The notes: generated by a model from the sequence alone, not told the origin. DNA of 64,000 bases from Pseudomonas sp. RIT-PI-AD (GCF_025642785.1 NZ_JANZKU010000001.1:186001-250000), one strand, 5' to 3'. Counted from the stretch's first letter, positions 20,653 through 30,264 are shown. A program made the numbers and translations.

Positions 20653-21120
20653 TCAGGCCTGGCTGAGCGGGCGCTGCTGGGCGATTTTAGCGGCACCGCC
20701 CCGGCTATCATAGAGGTTGGGCGTCTCCGTGCCGCGCAAAATACCCAGAATACTGCCGACTACCAATTGATTGGCGCGAATGAGCTGGCCGTTCCGCTGA
20801 TTGGCATTCTGGCAACGTTCCAGCAGTTCGCTCAATTCGCGGCTGCGGCCAAGCAGTTCGTCGCCTTTCGGCGAGCGTTCCGCGAGCGCCTGCAGTCCGG
20901 TCAGGTCCGGGCTCAGTTGAAGACTCAGCAGGAGTTGGCTGCGCTGCGACCCGTGTTCGTCGAGTTGAGCGAGCAAAGGACGTTTGTTCGAGAGAATGCT
21001 TTCGAGGCGAGGAAGGTCGCGCTTTTCGAGGGCGTCGAGCTCATCCTCGATCAGGGCGAGCAGGGACTGCGCGTGTCCGATGTCGTCGGTGAACAGCTGG
21101 AGCAGAGTGATATCTTGCAT
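20653..21120 (-). CDS. flgN: Flagellar hook-filament junction chaperone FlgN
   Basis: The protein is 155 residues from the ATG at 21120 ('MQDITLLQLFTDDIGH'), which matches the length of the P. aeruginosa protein; a GTG 30 bp upstream is less likely. It is largely alpha-helical with a long coiled coil. FlgN binds FlgK and FlgL in the cytoplasm and delivers them to the flagellar export apparatus. It lies 49 bp after flgM. Confidence 0.9.
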   Translation of the reverse strand: MQDITLLQLFTDDIGHAQSLLALIEDELDALEKRDLPRLESILSNKRPLLAQLDEHGSQRSQLLLSLQLSPDLTGLQALAERSPKGDELLGRSRELSELLERCQNANQRNGQLIRANQLVVGSILGILRGTETPNLYDSRGGAAKIAQQRPLSQA

Positions 21121-21169
21121 GGCGGGCTCTGGGGATTGGGCGTCCAACACCCCCAGCGCAGCCCTAGGA

Positions 21170-21505
21170 CTAGCGCTGGGATTCTAGATTGAGCAGCTTG
21201 CTGGCGACACGCTGACTATCGACCTGATAACTGCCGTCCGCAACCGCTTGTTTGAGCTGGGCGACGCGTTCCTTGTCGACGGCGGGCAGATCGCGCAGCT
21301 TGTCAGTGACTTTCTGCAACTGCTGAGCCTCGTTGCTGAGCTGCACGGTCTCGCCACCCTGGGCTTTCTCCGCCACGGCCTGGCTCGAGCCCTGCGAAGA
21401 CTTGCTGGTAGCGGCTTCGTTGCGGCCGCTGGACTGGGTGGAACCTGCACGGCCCGAGCCGGCGGGCGAGGTGGCATTGTTCAGCCGGTTGAAGTCGATG
21501 ACCAT
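21170..21505 (-). CDS. flgM: Anti-sigma-28 factor FlgM
   Basis: The 111-residue protein has a disordered Ser/Ala-rich N-terminal half and the conserved C-terminal FliA-binding part ('[20 protein letters not shown]', '[18 protein letters not shown]'). FlgM holds FliA inactive until it is exported through the completed hook. The N-terminus 'MVIDFNRLN' matches P. aeruginosa. A good sigma-28 promoter precedes it, so FlgM is made under control of the factor it inhibits. Confidence 0.95.
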   Translation of the reverse strand: MVIDFNRLNNATSPAGSGRAGSTQSSGRNEAATSKSSQGSSQAVAEKAQGGETVQLSNEAQQLQKVTDKLRDLPAVDKERVAQLKQAVADGSYQVDSQRVASKLLNLESQR

Positions 21506-21544
21506 GATGTGAAACCTCGGACAGGGTTTGGACGCTTGCCTAGC

Positions 21545-21571
21545 TTTTCGGCTGTGTCGGGGAATACTTTA
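21545..21571 (-). promoter_or_regulatory. Sigma-28 (FliA) promoter of flgM
   Basis: On the minus strand TAAA is followed after exactly 15 bp by GCCGAAAA, one base off the FliA consensus TAAA-N15-GCCGATAA. The site lies 40 bp upstream of the flgM start codon. Confidence 0.8.
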
Positions 21572-21653
21572 GGGAAGAAAGCGTGACTTGTTTGGCAAAT
21601 TGTCCGTAGTGACCGTTTAACGTCGCCACAGCCATACCTTACAAAATCCATGC

Positions 21654-22412
21654 CTACATCGCCACTTCCACTTGTCCCGCCTCGATGACCCGCGCCTTCA
21701 CAACCCGTTGCGAATTCAAGTTACGTACGCGGATTTGCTGGCCCGGTGCTCCATCGGAAAGGGCTTCTCCGGGCATGCGCACGTTGACCTTGGAGTTCTT
21801 CGCGGTGATGACCACTTGATCGCCCTTGCGCACCACCTCGGCCAATTGCAAGTGGGCCGGTGTGACGATCTGGTCGGGCAGCAGCGCGCGGGTCAATTTC
21901 GAGTTATCGGCTTGCAACGGATCCGTCAGATACCCCTGGTTCAACAGGCCGACGTCCCGTTCGGCGAGCACCACGTCGCCCGGTGCAACGAGGCTCTCGC
22001 GCTTGAGGGGGCGGGTCGCGACCAGCACGCTGCGATACAGCCGCACCTGGGCGGGGACGAATACCGTCCAGGGCGAGGCGCCGTCGCAGCGAACCCGAAC
22101 CGTCACCCTGCCCAGGGGCTGGGCAGGGCTTTCCAGGGTGGTCGTCAATTCTTTGTCGCACAATGGTAAACGCAACCGAGGATCGATCGGGTTCACCGTG
22201 ACTTCGCTGCGACCTTCTATCGCGCTTCTCTGCAGGTAATCCTCGACCATTACCTCAAGAAAGCCTTGAGTGGCGCCGATAAGCTGTTCGGGCGACGTGA
22301 TGTCCGCGCCATCGGCGTAGCTATAGCCTACGCTGCATAAAGCAGGTAAAACTGCCAGTAGCCAGCCAGCTTTGGCGGATGCGCGTCGTAAAAGTGTCGT
22401 AATCCTGTTCAT
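21654..22412 (-). CDS. flgA: Flagellar basal-body P-ring assembly chaperone FlgA
   Basis: The protein is about 252 residues from ATG 22412, giving a signal peptide with basic start 'MNRITTLLRRASAKAG' and a hydrophobic core. The mature part has the SAF domain ('RPLKRESLVAPGDVV') and the FlgA C-terminal domain ('GDQVVITAKNSKVNVRMPGEALSDG' region). FlgA works in the periplasm as chaperone for FlgI P-ring assembly. The start has no strong ribosome site, so the N-terminus is less certain. It is divergent from cheV. Confidence 0.92.
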   Translation of the reverse strand: MNRITTLLRRASAKAGWLLAVLPALCSVGYSYADGADITSPEQLIGATQGFLEVMVEDYLQRSAIEGRSEVTVNPIDPRLRLPLCDKELTTTLESPAQPLGRVTVRVRCDGASPWTVFVPAQVRLYRSVLVATRPLKRESLVAPGDVVLAERDVGLLNQGYLTDPLQADNSKLTRALLPDQIVTPAHLQLAEVVRKGDQVVITAKNSKVNVRMPGEALSDGAPGQQIRVRNLNSQRVVKARVIEAGQVEVAM

Positions 22413-22494
22413 GAAGAGTTGAATAGCAAGGCTCGTGCCGCCTGCTAAGCTATGGGCAGTGCGTCGGTGACCTACAAAAAGTGAGGGACTTGGC

Positions 22495-23427
22495 ATGGCG
22501 GGTGTATTGGATTCAGTTAACCAGCGCACACAACTGGTTGGGCAGAACCGCCTGGAATTGCTGCTGTTTCGCCTCGACGGTAATCAGTTGTACGGGATCA
22601 ACGTATTCAAGGTGAAGGAGGTGCTTCAGTGCCCCAAGCTCACCATCATGCCGAAATCCAGTCCTGTGGTCCGTGGCGTCGCGAATATCCGCGGAGGCAC
22701 GATCCCGATCCTCGATCTGTCCATGGCTACCGGCCGGGTCGGTCTGGACGATCTCAAGAATAGCTTCGTCATCATCACCGAATACAACACCAAGGTGCAG
22801 GGTTTCCTGGTGCGCTCCGTCGAGCGCATCATCAACATGAACTGGGAGGAGATCCATCCGCCACCCAAGGGAACCGGTCGCGACCACTATCTGACGGCAG
22901 TGACGCGGGTCGACAAGCAGCTCGTGGAAATCATCGACGTCGAGAAAATCCTGGCCGAGGTGGCGCCGCAATCGGAAGTGATTTCCGAAGGCGTCATCGA
23001 CGTGGAATCTCAGGCGAAGGCGGTGACCAAGCGCGTGCTCATCTGCGACGACTCCTCGGTCGCACGCAAGCAGGTGGTGCGTTGTCTGGAGACGGTGGGG
23101 GTCGAGGTCACGGCGTTGAACGACGGTCGCGAAGCCTACAACTATCTATTGAAGATGGTGGAGGAGGGCAAGGCGCCCGAGCGGGAGCTGCTGATGCTCA
23201 TTTCCGACATCGAGATGCCGGAAATGGACGGCTATACGCTCACCGCCGAGATCCGTGGCGACCCGCGCATGCAGAAATTGCACATCATCCTGCATACCTC
23301 GTTATCCGGTGTGTTCAACCAGGCGATGGTGAAAAAGGTGGGGGCGGATGACTTCCTCGCCAAGTTCAAGCCTGACGAACTCGCGTCCCGTGTGATCGAG
23401 CGTATCAAGGTAACGGACGGGAGCTGA
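22495..23427 (+). CDS. cheV: Chemotaxis coupling protein CheV (CheW-REC)
   Basis: The 310-residue protein has a CheW-like domain (about 18-160) and a C-terminal response-regulator receiver (about 175-305). The phosphoacceptor Asp is in 'MLISDIEMPEMDGYTL', with acidic 'ICDDSS' and the conserved Lys near 'FLAKFKPDEL'. CheV couples chemoreceptors to CheA and can act as phosphate sink. GAGGG precedes the ATG. cheR follows by about 40 bp and flgA is divergent, as in P. aeruginosa PA3348-PA3350. Confidence 0.95.
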   Translation: MAGVLDSVNQRTQLVGQNRLELLLFRLDGNQLYGINVFKVKEVLQCPKLTIMPKSSPVVRGVANIRGGTIPILDLSMATGRVGLDDLKNSFVIITEYNTKVQGFLVRSVERIINMNWEEIHPPPKGTGRDHYLTAVTRVDKQLVEIIDVEKILAEVAPQSEVISEGVIDVESQAKAVTKRVLICDDSSVARKQVVRCLETVGVEVTALNDGREAYNYLLKMVEEGKAPERELLMLISDIEMPEMDGYTLTAEIRGDPRMQKLHIILHTSLSGVFNQAMVKKVGADDFLAKFKPDELASRVIERIKVTDGS

Positions 23428-23469
23428 GGGCTTGGCTCCCGTAAAGCACATGATTGGAGAGATGGCCTA

Positions 23470-24297
23470 GTGTCTTCGGGCAATTTGGATTTCGAGCAAT
23501 TTCGGACCTTCCTGGAAAAAACCTGCGGCATTCTGCTGGGCAGCAACAAGCAGTATCTGGTGTCCAGCCGTCTCAACAAGCTGATGGAGCAGCAGGGCAT
23601 CAAGACCCTCGGCGAGTTGGTGCAGCGTATCCAGAGCCAACCCCGCGGTGGCCTGCGCGAGCAGGTCGTGGATGCCATGACGACCAACGAGACCCTGTGG
23701 TTTCGCGATACCTATCCGTTCGAGGTATTGAAGACCCGGGTACTGCCCGAACTGATCAAGGCCAATCCCGCCCAGCGCCTGCGTATCTGGTCGGCAGCGA
23801 GTTCTTCTGGGCAGGAGCCCTATTCGCTATCGATGGCCATCGACGAGTTCGAGAAGACTAACCTCGGCCAGCTCAAGGCGGGTGTGCAGATCGTCGCCAC
23901 CGACCTATCGCCTTCCATGCTCGCGGCCTGCAAGTCGGGCGAGTACGACAGCCTGGCCATGGGGCGCGGTCTGTCCCAGGAGCGCCTGACCCGGTACTTC
24001 GATCCGAAGGGCCCGGGTCGATGGGCGGTGAAGCCGGCGATAAAGAGCCGCGTCGAGTTCCGCGCCTTGAACCTGCTAGACAGCTACGCCAGTTTGGGCA
24101 AGTTCGACATCGTGTTCTGCCGCAACGTGCTTATCTATTTTTCCGCCGATGTGAAGAAGGACATCCTGACGCGCATTCATGCTTCGCTGAAGCCCGGCGG
24201 TTATCTGTTCCTCGGCGCTTCCGAGGCGCTCAATGGCTTACCCGAGCTTTACCAGATGGTTCAGTGCAGTCCAGGGATCATCTACAAAGTCAAATGA
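23470..24297 (+). CDS. cheR: Chemoreceptor methyltransferase CheR
   Basis: The 275-residue protein has the N-terminal CheR helical domain and the SAM-binding methyltransferase domain with 'LRIWSAASSSGQEPYSLSM' and 'FDIVFCRNVLIYFS'. It methylates glutamates on chemoreceptors to reset sensitivity. The GTG start is chosen because TTGGAGAG lies 8 bases ahead. The gene is downstream of cheV on the same transcript and ends before a strong terminator. Confidence 0.95.
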   Translation: MSSGNLDFEQFRTFLEKTCGILLGSNKQYLVSSRLNKLMEQQGIKTLGELVQRIQSQPRGGLREQVVDAMTTNETLWFRDTYPFEVLKTRVLPELIKANPAQRLRIWSAASSSGQEPYSLSMAIDEFEKTNLGQLKAGVQIVATDLSPSMLAACKSGEYDSLAMGRGLSQERLTRYFDPKGPGRWAVKPAIKSRVEFRALNLLDSYASLGKFDIVFCRNVLIYFSADVKKDILTRIHASLKPGGYLFLGASEALNGLPELYQMVQCSPGIIYKVK

Positions 24298-24321
24298 GCC
24301 CGGTTCGCCGGGCCTGGAAGG

Positions 24322-24349
24322 AAAAAGGGAAGCTTCGGCTTCCCTTTTT
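24322..24349. terminator. Bidirectional terminator between cheR and phaJ
   Basis: AAAAAGGGAAGC and GCTTCCCTTTTT form a 12-bp stem with a TTCG tetraloop. A smaller hairpin (GCCCGG/CCGGGC) precedes it. The genes on both sides converge here. Confidence 0.9.
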
Positions 24350-24379
24350 CGTATCCGTTCCACCCATCGCCGGGGCGGA

Positions 24380-24850
24380 TCAGCCGATGCTGATGGGAGG
24401 AAGCTCCGCCAGTTCGATGCTCAGCGCTTGCTTGGGTGCGAGCACTTCGGCTTCGCCATCCACCACTTGTTCATCGTTCTGGTTGAAGACCCGGGTAGCG
24501 ATGCGCACGCGGTTTTTCGGCAGCTTCTCCAGCACTTCCAGATCCACGCGCAGACGATCGCCCAGTTTGACCGGCCGGGTGAAGCGAAGGCTCTGGCCCA
24601 GATAGATGGTGCCCGGTCCCGGTAGTTCGCAGGCGATGGCCGCGCTGATCAGGGCGCCGCTGAACATGCCGTGGGCGATGCGCTCCTTGAAGAGGGTGCC
24701 CGCCGCGTAATCGGCGTCCAGGTGGACCGGGTTGCGGTCGCCGGAGACCGCGGCGAACAGTTGGATGTCGCGTTCTTCCACCTGCTTCTCGTAGGTCGCG
24801 GCCTGCCCGACCTCGAGTGTGTCGTAGGTGAAGTTGCTGACGTGGGTCAT
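24380..24850 (-). CDS. phaJ: (R)-specific enoyl-CoA hydratase PhaJ
   Basis: The 156-residue MaoC-like hotdog protein closely resembles P. aeruginosa PhaJ1 (PA3302) from memory. The hydratase-2 motif is 'LFAAVSGDRNPVHLDADYA', with Asp and His catalytic residues. PhaJ converts trans-2-enoyl-CoA from beta-oxidation to (R)-3-hydroxyacyl-CoA, a precursor for polyhydroxyalkanoate. AGGAG precedes the ATG. It is next to a lipase-like gene and the fadD pair, a fatty-acid catabolic neighbourhood. Confidence 0.92.
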   Translation of the reverse strand: MTHVSNFTYDTLEVGQAATYEKQVEERDIQLFAAVSGDRNPVHLDADYAAGTLFKERIAHGMFSGALISAAIACELPGPGTIYLGQSLRFTRPVKLGDRLRVDLEVLEKLPKNRVRIATRVFNQNDEQVVDGEAEVLAPKQALSIELAELPPISIG

Positions 24851-24887
24851 CTGAATCTCCTGTATGGGAAAGACGCCGTCGCGCCCA

Positions 24888-25835
24888 TCAGTTGGGCATG
24901 ATGCATTGGCGGCGATGGGAGAGCGTGGCCTCGAGCCAGCCCAGCAAGTCGAGGGTCACTTCCTCGCGGACGGTTTCGTTGAGCAGTTCGTGGCGTGCTG
25001 CGGGGTAGACGCGCAGACGTACGTCGCGGACACCCGCCTCGCGCAATGCGCCGGCCAGCGCATGGAGGCGCTTGCCCGCACTCACCGGGTCGCGCTCGCC
25101 GCCGATGACCAGCAGCGGCAGGTCCGGATCGATCTGCGCCAGGTGGGTCGGCGGCGTGATGTCCTGCAAGCCTTCGAACAGATCGATCCAGAGCTGGGTC
25201 GTGCAGTCGAAGCCGCACAGCGGGTCCTCGACATAGGCGTCGACCTCCCGCGGATCGCCGCTCAGCCAGTCGTAGGCGGTCCTCGCGGGTTTGAACGCGT
25301 CGTTGTAGGCGCCGAAGGTCAAGCGCTGGATCAGCCGGCTACGGCCCAGCGGGCCGAGGCGCCAGCGTTCGAAACGGGCGATCGCCGCGGCAATCTCGTA
25401 GAGGGTCGTCGACTGGTAGTTGGAGCCGGACAGGATCGCGCCTTGCAGGCTGCAACTGTGCTGCATCAGGTAGGCCTGGCCGATGTAGCTGCCCATGCTA
25501 TGGGCGAACAGGAAGATCGGTGTTTCCGGGTGGGCCTGGCGAATATGGTGATTGAGGCTGGCCAGGTCGCCCACGACCTTCTGCCAGCCGTCCCGATCGG
25601 CGAAATGACCGAGTACGCTTTCGCGCGCGGTCAGGCCATGGCCGCGTTGATCGTGGGCATACAGGGCGAAGCCGGCATTCACCAGGGCCGCGCCCAGGCG
25701 CTGGTAGCGGGCGCTGTGCTCGGCCATGCCGTGGGCCGCCATCACCACGCCGCGCGGTGGCGCATCGGGGGACCAGTGGTTGACGTGGAGCCGGGTTTCA
25801 TCGCTGGCGCTCAGCCAAAAAGCTTCGTGGCGCAT
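24888..25835 (-). CDS. Alpha/beta hydrolase, lysophospholipase/monoacylglycerol lipase type
   Basis: The 315-residue protein is an alpha/beta hydrolase of the serine aminopeptidase S33/monoglyceride lipase group. The oxyanion motif 'AAHGMAEHSARY' is near residue 35, the nucleophile elbow is 'FLFAHSMGSYIG' (Ser near 115), and the late His is in 'AARHELLNE'. No signal peptide is visible, so it is probably cytoplasmic. It matches P. aeruginosa PA3301 in position. Its stop is 37 bp upstream of the phaJ start, so the two genes, read in that order, are probably cotranscribed. Confidence 0.88.
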   Translation of the reverse strand: MRHEAFWLSASDETRLHVNHWSPDAPPRGVVMAAHGMAEHSARYQRLGAALVNAGFALYAHDQRGHGLTARESVLGHFADRDGWQKVVGDLASLNHHIRQAHPETPIFLFAHSMGSYIGQAYLMQHSCSLQGAILSGSNYQSTTLYEIAAAIARFERWRLGPLGRSRLIQRLTFGAYNDAFKPARTAYDWLSGDPREVDAYVEDPLCGFDCTTQLWIDLFEGLQDITPPTHLAQIDPDLPLLVIGGERDPVSAGKRLHALAGALREAGVRDVRLRVYPAARHELLNETVREEVTLDLLGWLEATLSHRRQCIMPN

Positions 25836-26048
25836 GGCGGGTCCTTTTGCCGGGATGTGGCGGCATTGTAGAAGCTGGGTCGTGGATTGCCCATTTATCG
25901 CAATCGCTCGCCCCGCCGTTGGCGTGATCGGAGATTCACGCGATCAATGAGGCCGCCACGAGTATTTGCCTACCGACGGCGACCTGCTAAGTTCCGGGCA
26001 TTCCCGCCGAGCGGGCCAGACATTTTCCGGGCCACGAGGACAATAACA

Positions 26049-27737
26049 ATGCAACCCGATTTCTGGAACGATAAACGGCCTGCGGGCGTCGCCAACGAGA
26101 TCGACACTAGTGCCTACCGCTCGGTGGTCGAGGTGTTCGAGCGGTCCTGCAAGCGCTTCGCCGACCGCCCGGCGTTCAGCAACCTCGGGGTGACCCTCAG
26201 CTACGCCGAGCTGGAGCGGCTCTCCGCCGCCTTCGCCGCCTACCTGCAGGAACAGACCGACCTGCGCCCCGGCGACCGCATCGCCGTGCAGATGCCGAAC
26301 ATCCTGCAATACCCCATCGCCGTCTTCGGCGCGCTGCGCGCCGGACTGGTGGTGGTCAATACCAACCCCTTGTACACCGCCCGCGAGATGCGCCATCAGT
26401 TCAAGGACGCCGGGGTCCGGGCGCTGGTCTACGTCAACCTGTTCGGCAAGCTGGTGCAGGAGGTGCTGGGCGACACCGAGATCGACTACCTGATCGAGGC
26501 GCGCATGGGCGACATGTTGCCGGCGCCCAAGGGATGGCTGGTCAATGCCGTGGTGAAGCATCTGAAGAAGAGGGTGCCCGACTATCGCCTGCCCCAGGCG
26601 GTGTCGTTCAAGAGCGCCTTGCGCCAGGGGCGCGGCCATGGCCTGAAGGCGCCGCGGATCGGCCTCGACGACGTGGCGGTGCTGCAATACACCGGCGGCA
26701 CCACCGGCGTGGCCAAGGGCGCGATGCTCAGCCACGGCAACTTGGTGGCGAACATGTTGCAGGTGGACGCCTGCCTCTCGCAGCTCGGCCCGGACGGCCA
26801 GCCGTTGATGAAGCAGGGGCGGGAAGTGATGATCGCGCCGCTGCCGCTGTACCACATCTATGCCTTCACCGCGAACTGCATGTGCATGATGCTCAACGGC
26901 AATCACAACGTCCTGATCACCAATCCGCGCGACATCGGCGGCTTCATCAAGGAGCTGGGCAAGTGGAAGTTTTCCGCGCTGCTCGGTCTGAACACCCTGT
27001 TCGTCGCCCTGATGGATCACCCCGCGTTCAAGGACCTGGATTTCTCCCACCTCAAACTGACCAATTCCGGCGGTACCGCCCTGGTCAAGGCGACGGCCGA
27101 ACGCTGGAAGGCGCTCACCGGCTGTTCCATCGTCGAAGGCTACGGCCTGACCGAAACCTCGCCGGTGGCCAGCTCCAACCCCTACGGCGATGCGGCGCGG
27201 CTCGGCACCGTGGGCATCCCGGTACCCGGCACCGCGTTCAAGGTGATCGACGACGCGGGCAATGAGCTGCCCTTCGGCGAACGCGGCGAGCTTTGCATCA
27301 AGGGCCCGCAGGTGATGAAGGGCTACTGGCAGCGGCCCGACGCCACCGCGGAGGTGCTGGATGCCGAGGGCTGGTTCAAGTCCGGCGACATCGCGGTGAT
27401 CGATCCCGATGGCTACGTGCGCATCGTCGACCGTAAGAAGGATATGATCATCGTCTCCGGTTTCAACGTGTATCCCAATGAAATCGAGGACGTGGTGATG
27501 GCCCACCCGAAGGTGGCCAGCTGCGCCGCGATCGGCGTGCCGGACGAGCGTTCCGGCGAGGCGGTGAAGCTGTTCGTGGTACCGCGCGAGGCCGGTCTTT
27601 CGGTGGAGGAGCTCAAGGCCTACTGCAAGGCCAATTTCACCGGCTACAAGGTCCCCAAGCAGATCGTGCTCAAGGCGTCGCTGCCCATGAGCCCGGTAGG
27701 GAAAATCCTGCGCCGCGAACTGCGCGACAACGCCTGA
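26049..27737 (+). CDS. fadD2: Long-chain fatty-acid--CoA ligase FadD2
   Basis: The 562-residue AMP-forming acyl-CoA synthetase has the P-loop-like 'YTGGTTGVAKGAML' (near 214), 'GYGLTETSPV', 'GWFKSGDIAVI' and the hinge 'DRKKDMIIVSGFNVYPNEIE'. It activates exogenous fatty acids with ATP and CoA at the inner membrane. ATG 26049, after GAGGA, gives the P. aeruginosa-like N-terminus and the same length as FadD1 downstream. The gene order lipase-fadD2-fadD1 is as in P. aeruginosa PA3301-PA3299. It is divergent from the hydrolase gene. Confidence 0.95.
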   Translation: MQPDFWNDKRPAGVANEIDTSAYRSVVEVFERSCKRFADRPAFSNLGVTLSYAELERLSAAFAAYLQEQTDLRPGDRIAVQMPNILQYPIAVFGALRAGLVVVNTNPLYTAREMRHQFKDAGVRALVYVNLFGKLVQEVLGDTEIDYLIEARMGDMLPAPKGWLVNAVVKHLKKRVPDYRLPQAVSFKSALRQGRGHGLKAPRIGLDDVAVLQYTGGTTGVAKGAMLSHGNLVANMLQVDACLSQLGPDGQPLMKQGREVMIAPLPLYHIYAFTANCMCMMLNGNHNVLITNPRDIGGFIKELGKWKFSALLGLNTLFVALMDHPAFKDLDFSHLKLTNSGGTALVKATAERWKALTGCSIVEGYGLTETSPVASSNPYGDAARLGTVGIPVPGTAFKVIDDAGNELPFGERGELCIKGPQVMKGYWQRPDATAEVLDAEGWFKSGDIAVIDPDGYVRIVDRKKDMIIVSGFNVYPNEIEDVVMAHPKVASCAAIGVPDERSGEAVKLFVVPREAGLSVEELKAYCKANFTGYKVPKQIVLKASLPMSPVGKILRRELRDNA

Positions 27738-27973
27738 GGGCGCGTGCCAGGGCGCTTTCCGGCGGCCCTGGTGGTTTCCTTGGGGTGTGACCGAAATATT
27801 TTTTTCGGTCACTTTGGTGACTGGTTGGCCCCTGTTTGGCGCTAGGCGCCCTCTGGCAAAGCTGCTAATCTCGGCGCGTTTTTGCCCCATGGCGGGCGGA
27901 AAACCGCGCAGAACACAAAAAACAACCGCCCTCGCGGCGGTGAAGATTAGCTGTTGCTTAGGAGTGGGCTTCC

Positions 27974-29662
27974 ATGATCGAAAATTTCTGGAAGGACAAA
28001 TATCCAGCAGGCGTACCTGCCGAAATCGACGCCGACAAGTATCCGAACATCCAGTCGGTCTTGAAAGAGTCCTGCCAACGCTTCGCCGACAAGCCTGCCT
28101 TCAGCAACCTCGGCAAGACCCTCAACTACGGGGAGCTTTACCGTCTCTCCGGTGAATTCGCCGCTTACCTGCAACAGCATACCGACCTGCAACCGGGCGA
28201 CCGCATCGCCGTGCAGATGCCGAACGTCCTGCAATATCCGGTCGTCGTATTCGGTGCCATGCGCGCCGGTCTGGTGGTGGTGAATACCAACCCGCTGTAC
28301 ACCGTGCGGGAGATGGAACACCAGTTCAACGATTCCGGCGCCAAGGCGCTGGTGTGCCTGGCCAACATGGCGCACCTGGCCGAAGACGTACTGCCCAAGA
28401 CCGGTGTCAAGCACGTGATCGTCACCGAGGTCGGCGACCTGCTGCCGCCGCTCAAGCGCCTGCTGGTCAACAGCGTCGTCAAGTACGTGAAGAAGATGGT
28501 TCCGGCCTATCACCTGCCGCAGGCCGTGAAGCTCAACGACGCCATGGCCCTGGGCCGTGGCAAGACCCCGCGCGACGCCCAGCCCCAGGCCGACGACGTG
28601 GCCGTGCTGCAATACACCGGCGGCACCACCGGCGTGGCCAAGGGCGCGATGCTGACCCATCGCAACCTGATCGCCAACATGCTGCAGTGCAAGGCGCTGA
28701 TGGGCGCCAACCTCAACGAAGGCAGCGAAATCCTCATCACCCCGCTGCCGCTCTACCACATCTATGCCTTCACCTTTCACTGCATGGCGATGATGCTGAC
28801 CGGCAACCACAACATCCTCATCACCAACCCGCGGGACCTGCCCTCGATGGTGAAGGAGCTGTCGCGCTGGAAATTCACCGGTTTCGTCGGCCTCAACACG
28901 CTGTTCGTCGCCCTCTGCCACAGCGACGACTTCGTGCGCCTGGATTTCTCCGCGCTGAAGCTCACCCTCTCCGGCGGCATGGCCTTGCAACTGGCCACCG
29001 CCGAGCGTTGGAAGGAAGTCACCGGTTGTGCCATCTGCGAAGGCTTCGGCATGACCGAGACCAGCCCGGTGGTCTCGGTGAATCCCTTCCAGGCGATCCA
29101 GCTCGGCACCATCGGCATCCCGGTCCCCTCGACCCAGTGCAAGGTGATCGACGACCAAGGCGTGGAACAGCCCCTCGGCTCCATCGGCGAATTGTGCGTG
29201 AAGGGTCCGCAGGTGATGAAGGGCTACTGGCTGCGCCAGGATGCCACCGACGAAATCCTCGACGCCGAGGGCTGGTTGAAGACCGGCGACATCGCGGTGA
29301 TCCAGGACGACGGCTACCTGCGCATCGTCGACCGCAAGAAAGACATGATCCTGGTCTCCGGCTTCAACGTTTATCCCAACGAGCTGGAAGACGTCCTGGC
29401 GACCCTGCCCGGTGTGTTGCAGTGCGCCGCCATCGGCGTGCCGGACGAGCGCTCGGGCGAGGCGATCAAGATGTTCGTGGTGACCAAGCCCGGCATCAGC
29501 CTGACCAAGGAGCAGGTGCTCACGCACATGCGCGCCAACCTCACCGGCTACAAGATGCCCAAGGCCGTGGAGTTCCGCGACGCCCTGCCAACCACCAACG
29601 TCGGCAAGATCCTCCGCCGCGAACTGCGCGACGAAGAGCTGAAGAAGCTGGGCAAGAAGTAA
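27974..29662 (+). CDS. fadD1: Long-chain fatty-acid--CoA ligase FadD1
   Basis: The 562-residue paralogue of fadD2 has the same motifs ('YTGGTTGVAKGAML', 'GFGMTETSPVVSV', 'DRKKDMILVSGFNVYPNELE'). In P. aeruginosa FadD1 prefers longer and FadD2 shorter chains, a difference that cannot be read here. A 236-bp gap with ATATTTTTTTCGG separates the two genes, so fadD1 probably has its own promoter. The pair arose by tandem duplication. Confidence 0.96.
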   Translation: MIENFWKDKYPAGVPAEIDADKYPNIQSVLKESCQRFADKPAFSNLGKTLNYGELYRLSGEFAAYLQQHTDLQPGDRIAVQMPNVLQYPVVVFGAMRAGLVVVNTNPLYTVREMEHQFNDSGAKALVCLANMAHLAEDVLPKTGVKHVIVTEVGDLLPPLKRLLVNSVVKYVKKMVPAYHLPQAVKLNDAMALGRGKTPRDAQPQADDVAVLQYTGGTTGVAKGAMLTHRNLIANMLQCKALMGANLNEGSEILITPLPLYHIYAFTFHCMAMMLTGNHNILITNPRDLPSMVKELSRWKFTGFVGLNTLFVALCHSDDFVRLDFSALKLTLSGGMALQLATAERWKEVTGCAICEGFGMTETSPVVSVNPFQAIQLGTIGIPVPSTQCKVIDDQGVEQPLGSIGELCVKGPQVMKGYWLRQDATDEILDAEGWLKTGDIAVIQDDGYLRIVDRKKDMILVSGFNVYPNELEDVLATLPGVLQCAAIGVPDERSGEAIKMFVVTKPGISLTKEQVLTHMRANLTGYKMPKAVEFRDALPTTNVGKILRRELRDEELKKLGKK

Positions 29663-29680
29663 GCCCGGCGCCTCCCTCGA

Positions 29681-29706
29681 AGCCCCGCCCCGCGCGGGGC
29701 TTTTTC
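29681..29706 (+). terminator. Terminator after fadD1
   Basis: AGCCCCGC and GCGGGGCT form an 8-bp stem, followed directly by TTTTTC. Confidence 0.85.
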
Positions 29707-29768
29707 GTTTCGCTCCAGCCGATCCGCAAGCGCCCGGGACGCGAACATCCGCACCTGCCACCGCCCTG

Positions 29769-30060
29769 CGTAGGGTGGATGACCGCAGTCATCCACCGAT
29801 GCGGCGCTTGGTGGATAAGCTCGGGGCTTATCCACCCTACGGTGAACGCTCCGTGGGAGGTGAGGGTCGCGTAGGGTGGATGACCGAAGTCATCCACCGA
29901 TGCAGCGCTTGATGGAGAAGCTCGGGGGCTTATCCACCCTACGGTGAGCGCCCCGTGGAAGGTGAGGGCCGCGTAGAGTGGATGACCGCAGTCATCCACC
30001 GATGCGTGGGTTTGGAGGATAAGCTCGAGGTTTACCCACCCCAGGGCGAGCCCTATCCAG
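29769..30060. repeat. Tandem array of ~101-bp palindromic repeats between fadD1 and hrpA
   Basis: Three head-to-tail units start at 29769, 29870 and 29972 with CGTAG(G/A)GTGGATGACC. Each unit has two hairpins: GTGGATGA.../TCATCCAC and GTGGATAAGC.../GCTTATCCAC. The third unit is the most diverged. The motif GTAGGGTGGAT...ATCCACCCTAC recurs inside hrpA (32140-32310) and at 35887-36340, so these are three clusters of one family of dispersed REP-like elements. Confidence 0.85.
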
Positions 30061-30264
30061 GACGGATGTTGCCGTTCTCCCTCCAAGGCCCGGCGCCCCG
30101 GCCACGCCCTCTTCGACGCCACCTGAGCGCATCGGCCTAGCCATCGAGGACGCGCCCTGCATCGTGTCTCCCGGCGCCGCCGCATCGGCACGGCCACCGC
30201 CGCAGGGTAGGGCGCGCAGGACAAATCTGCGACAATCGCGGCTTATTCGAATCGCCGAGCCCCG

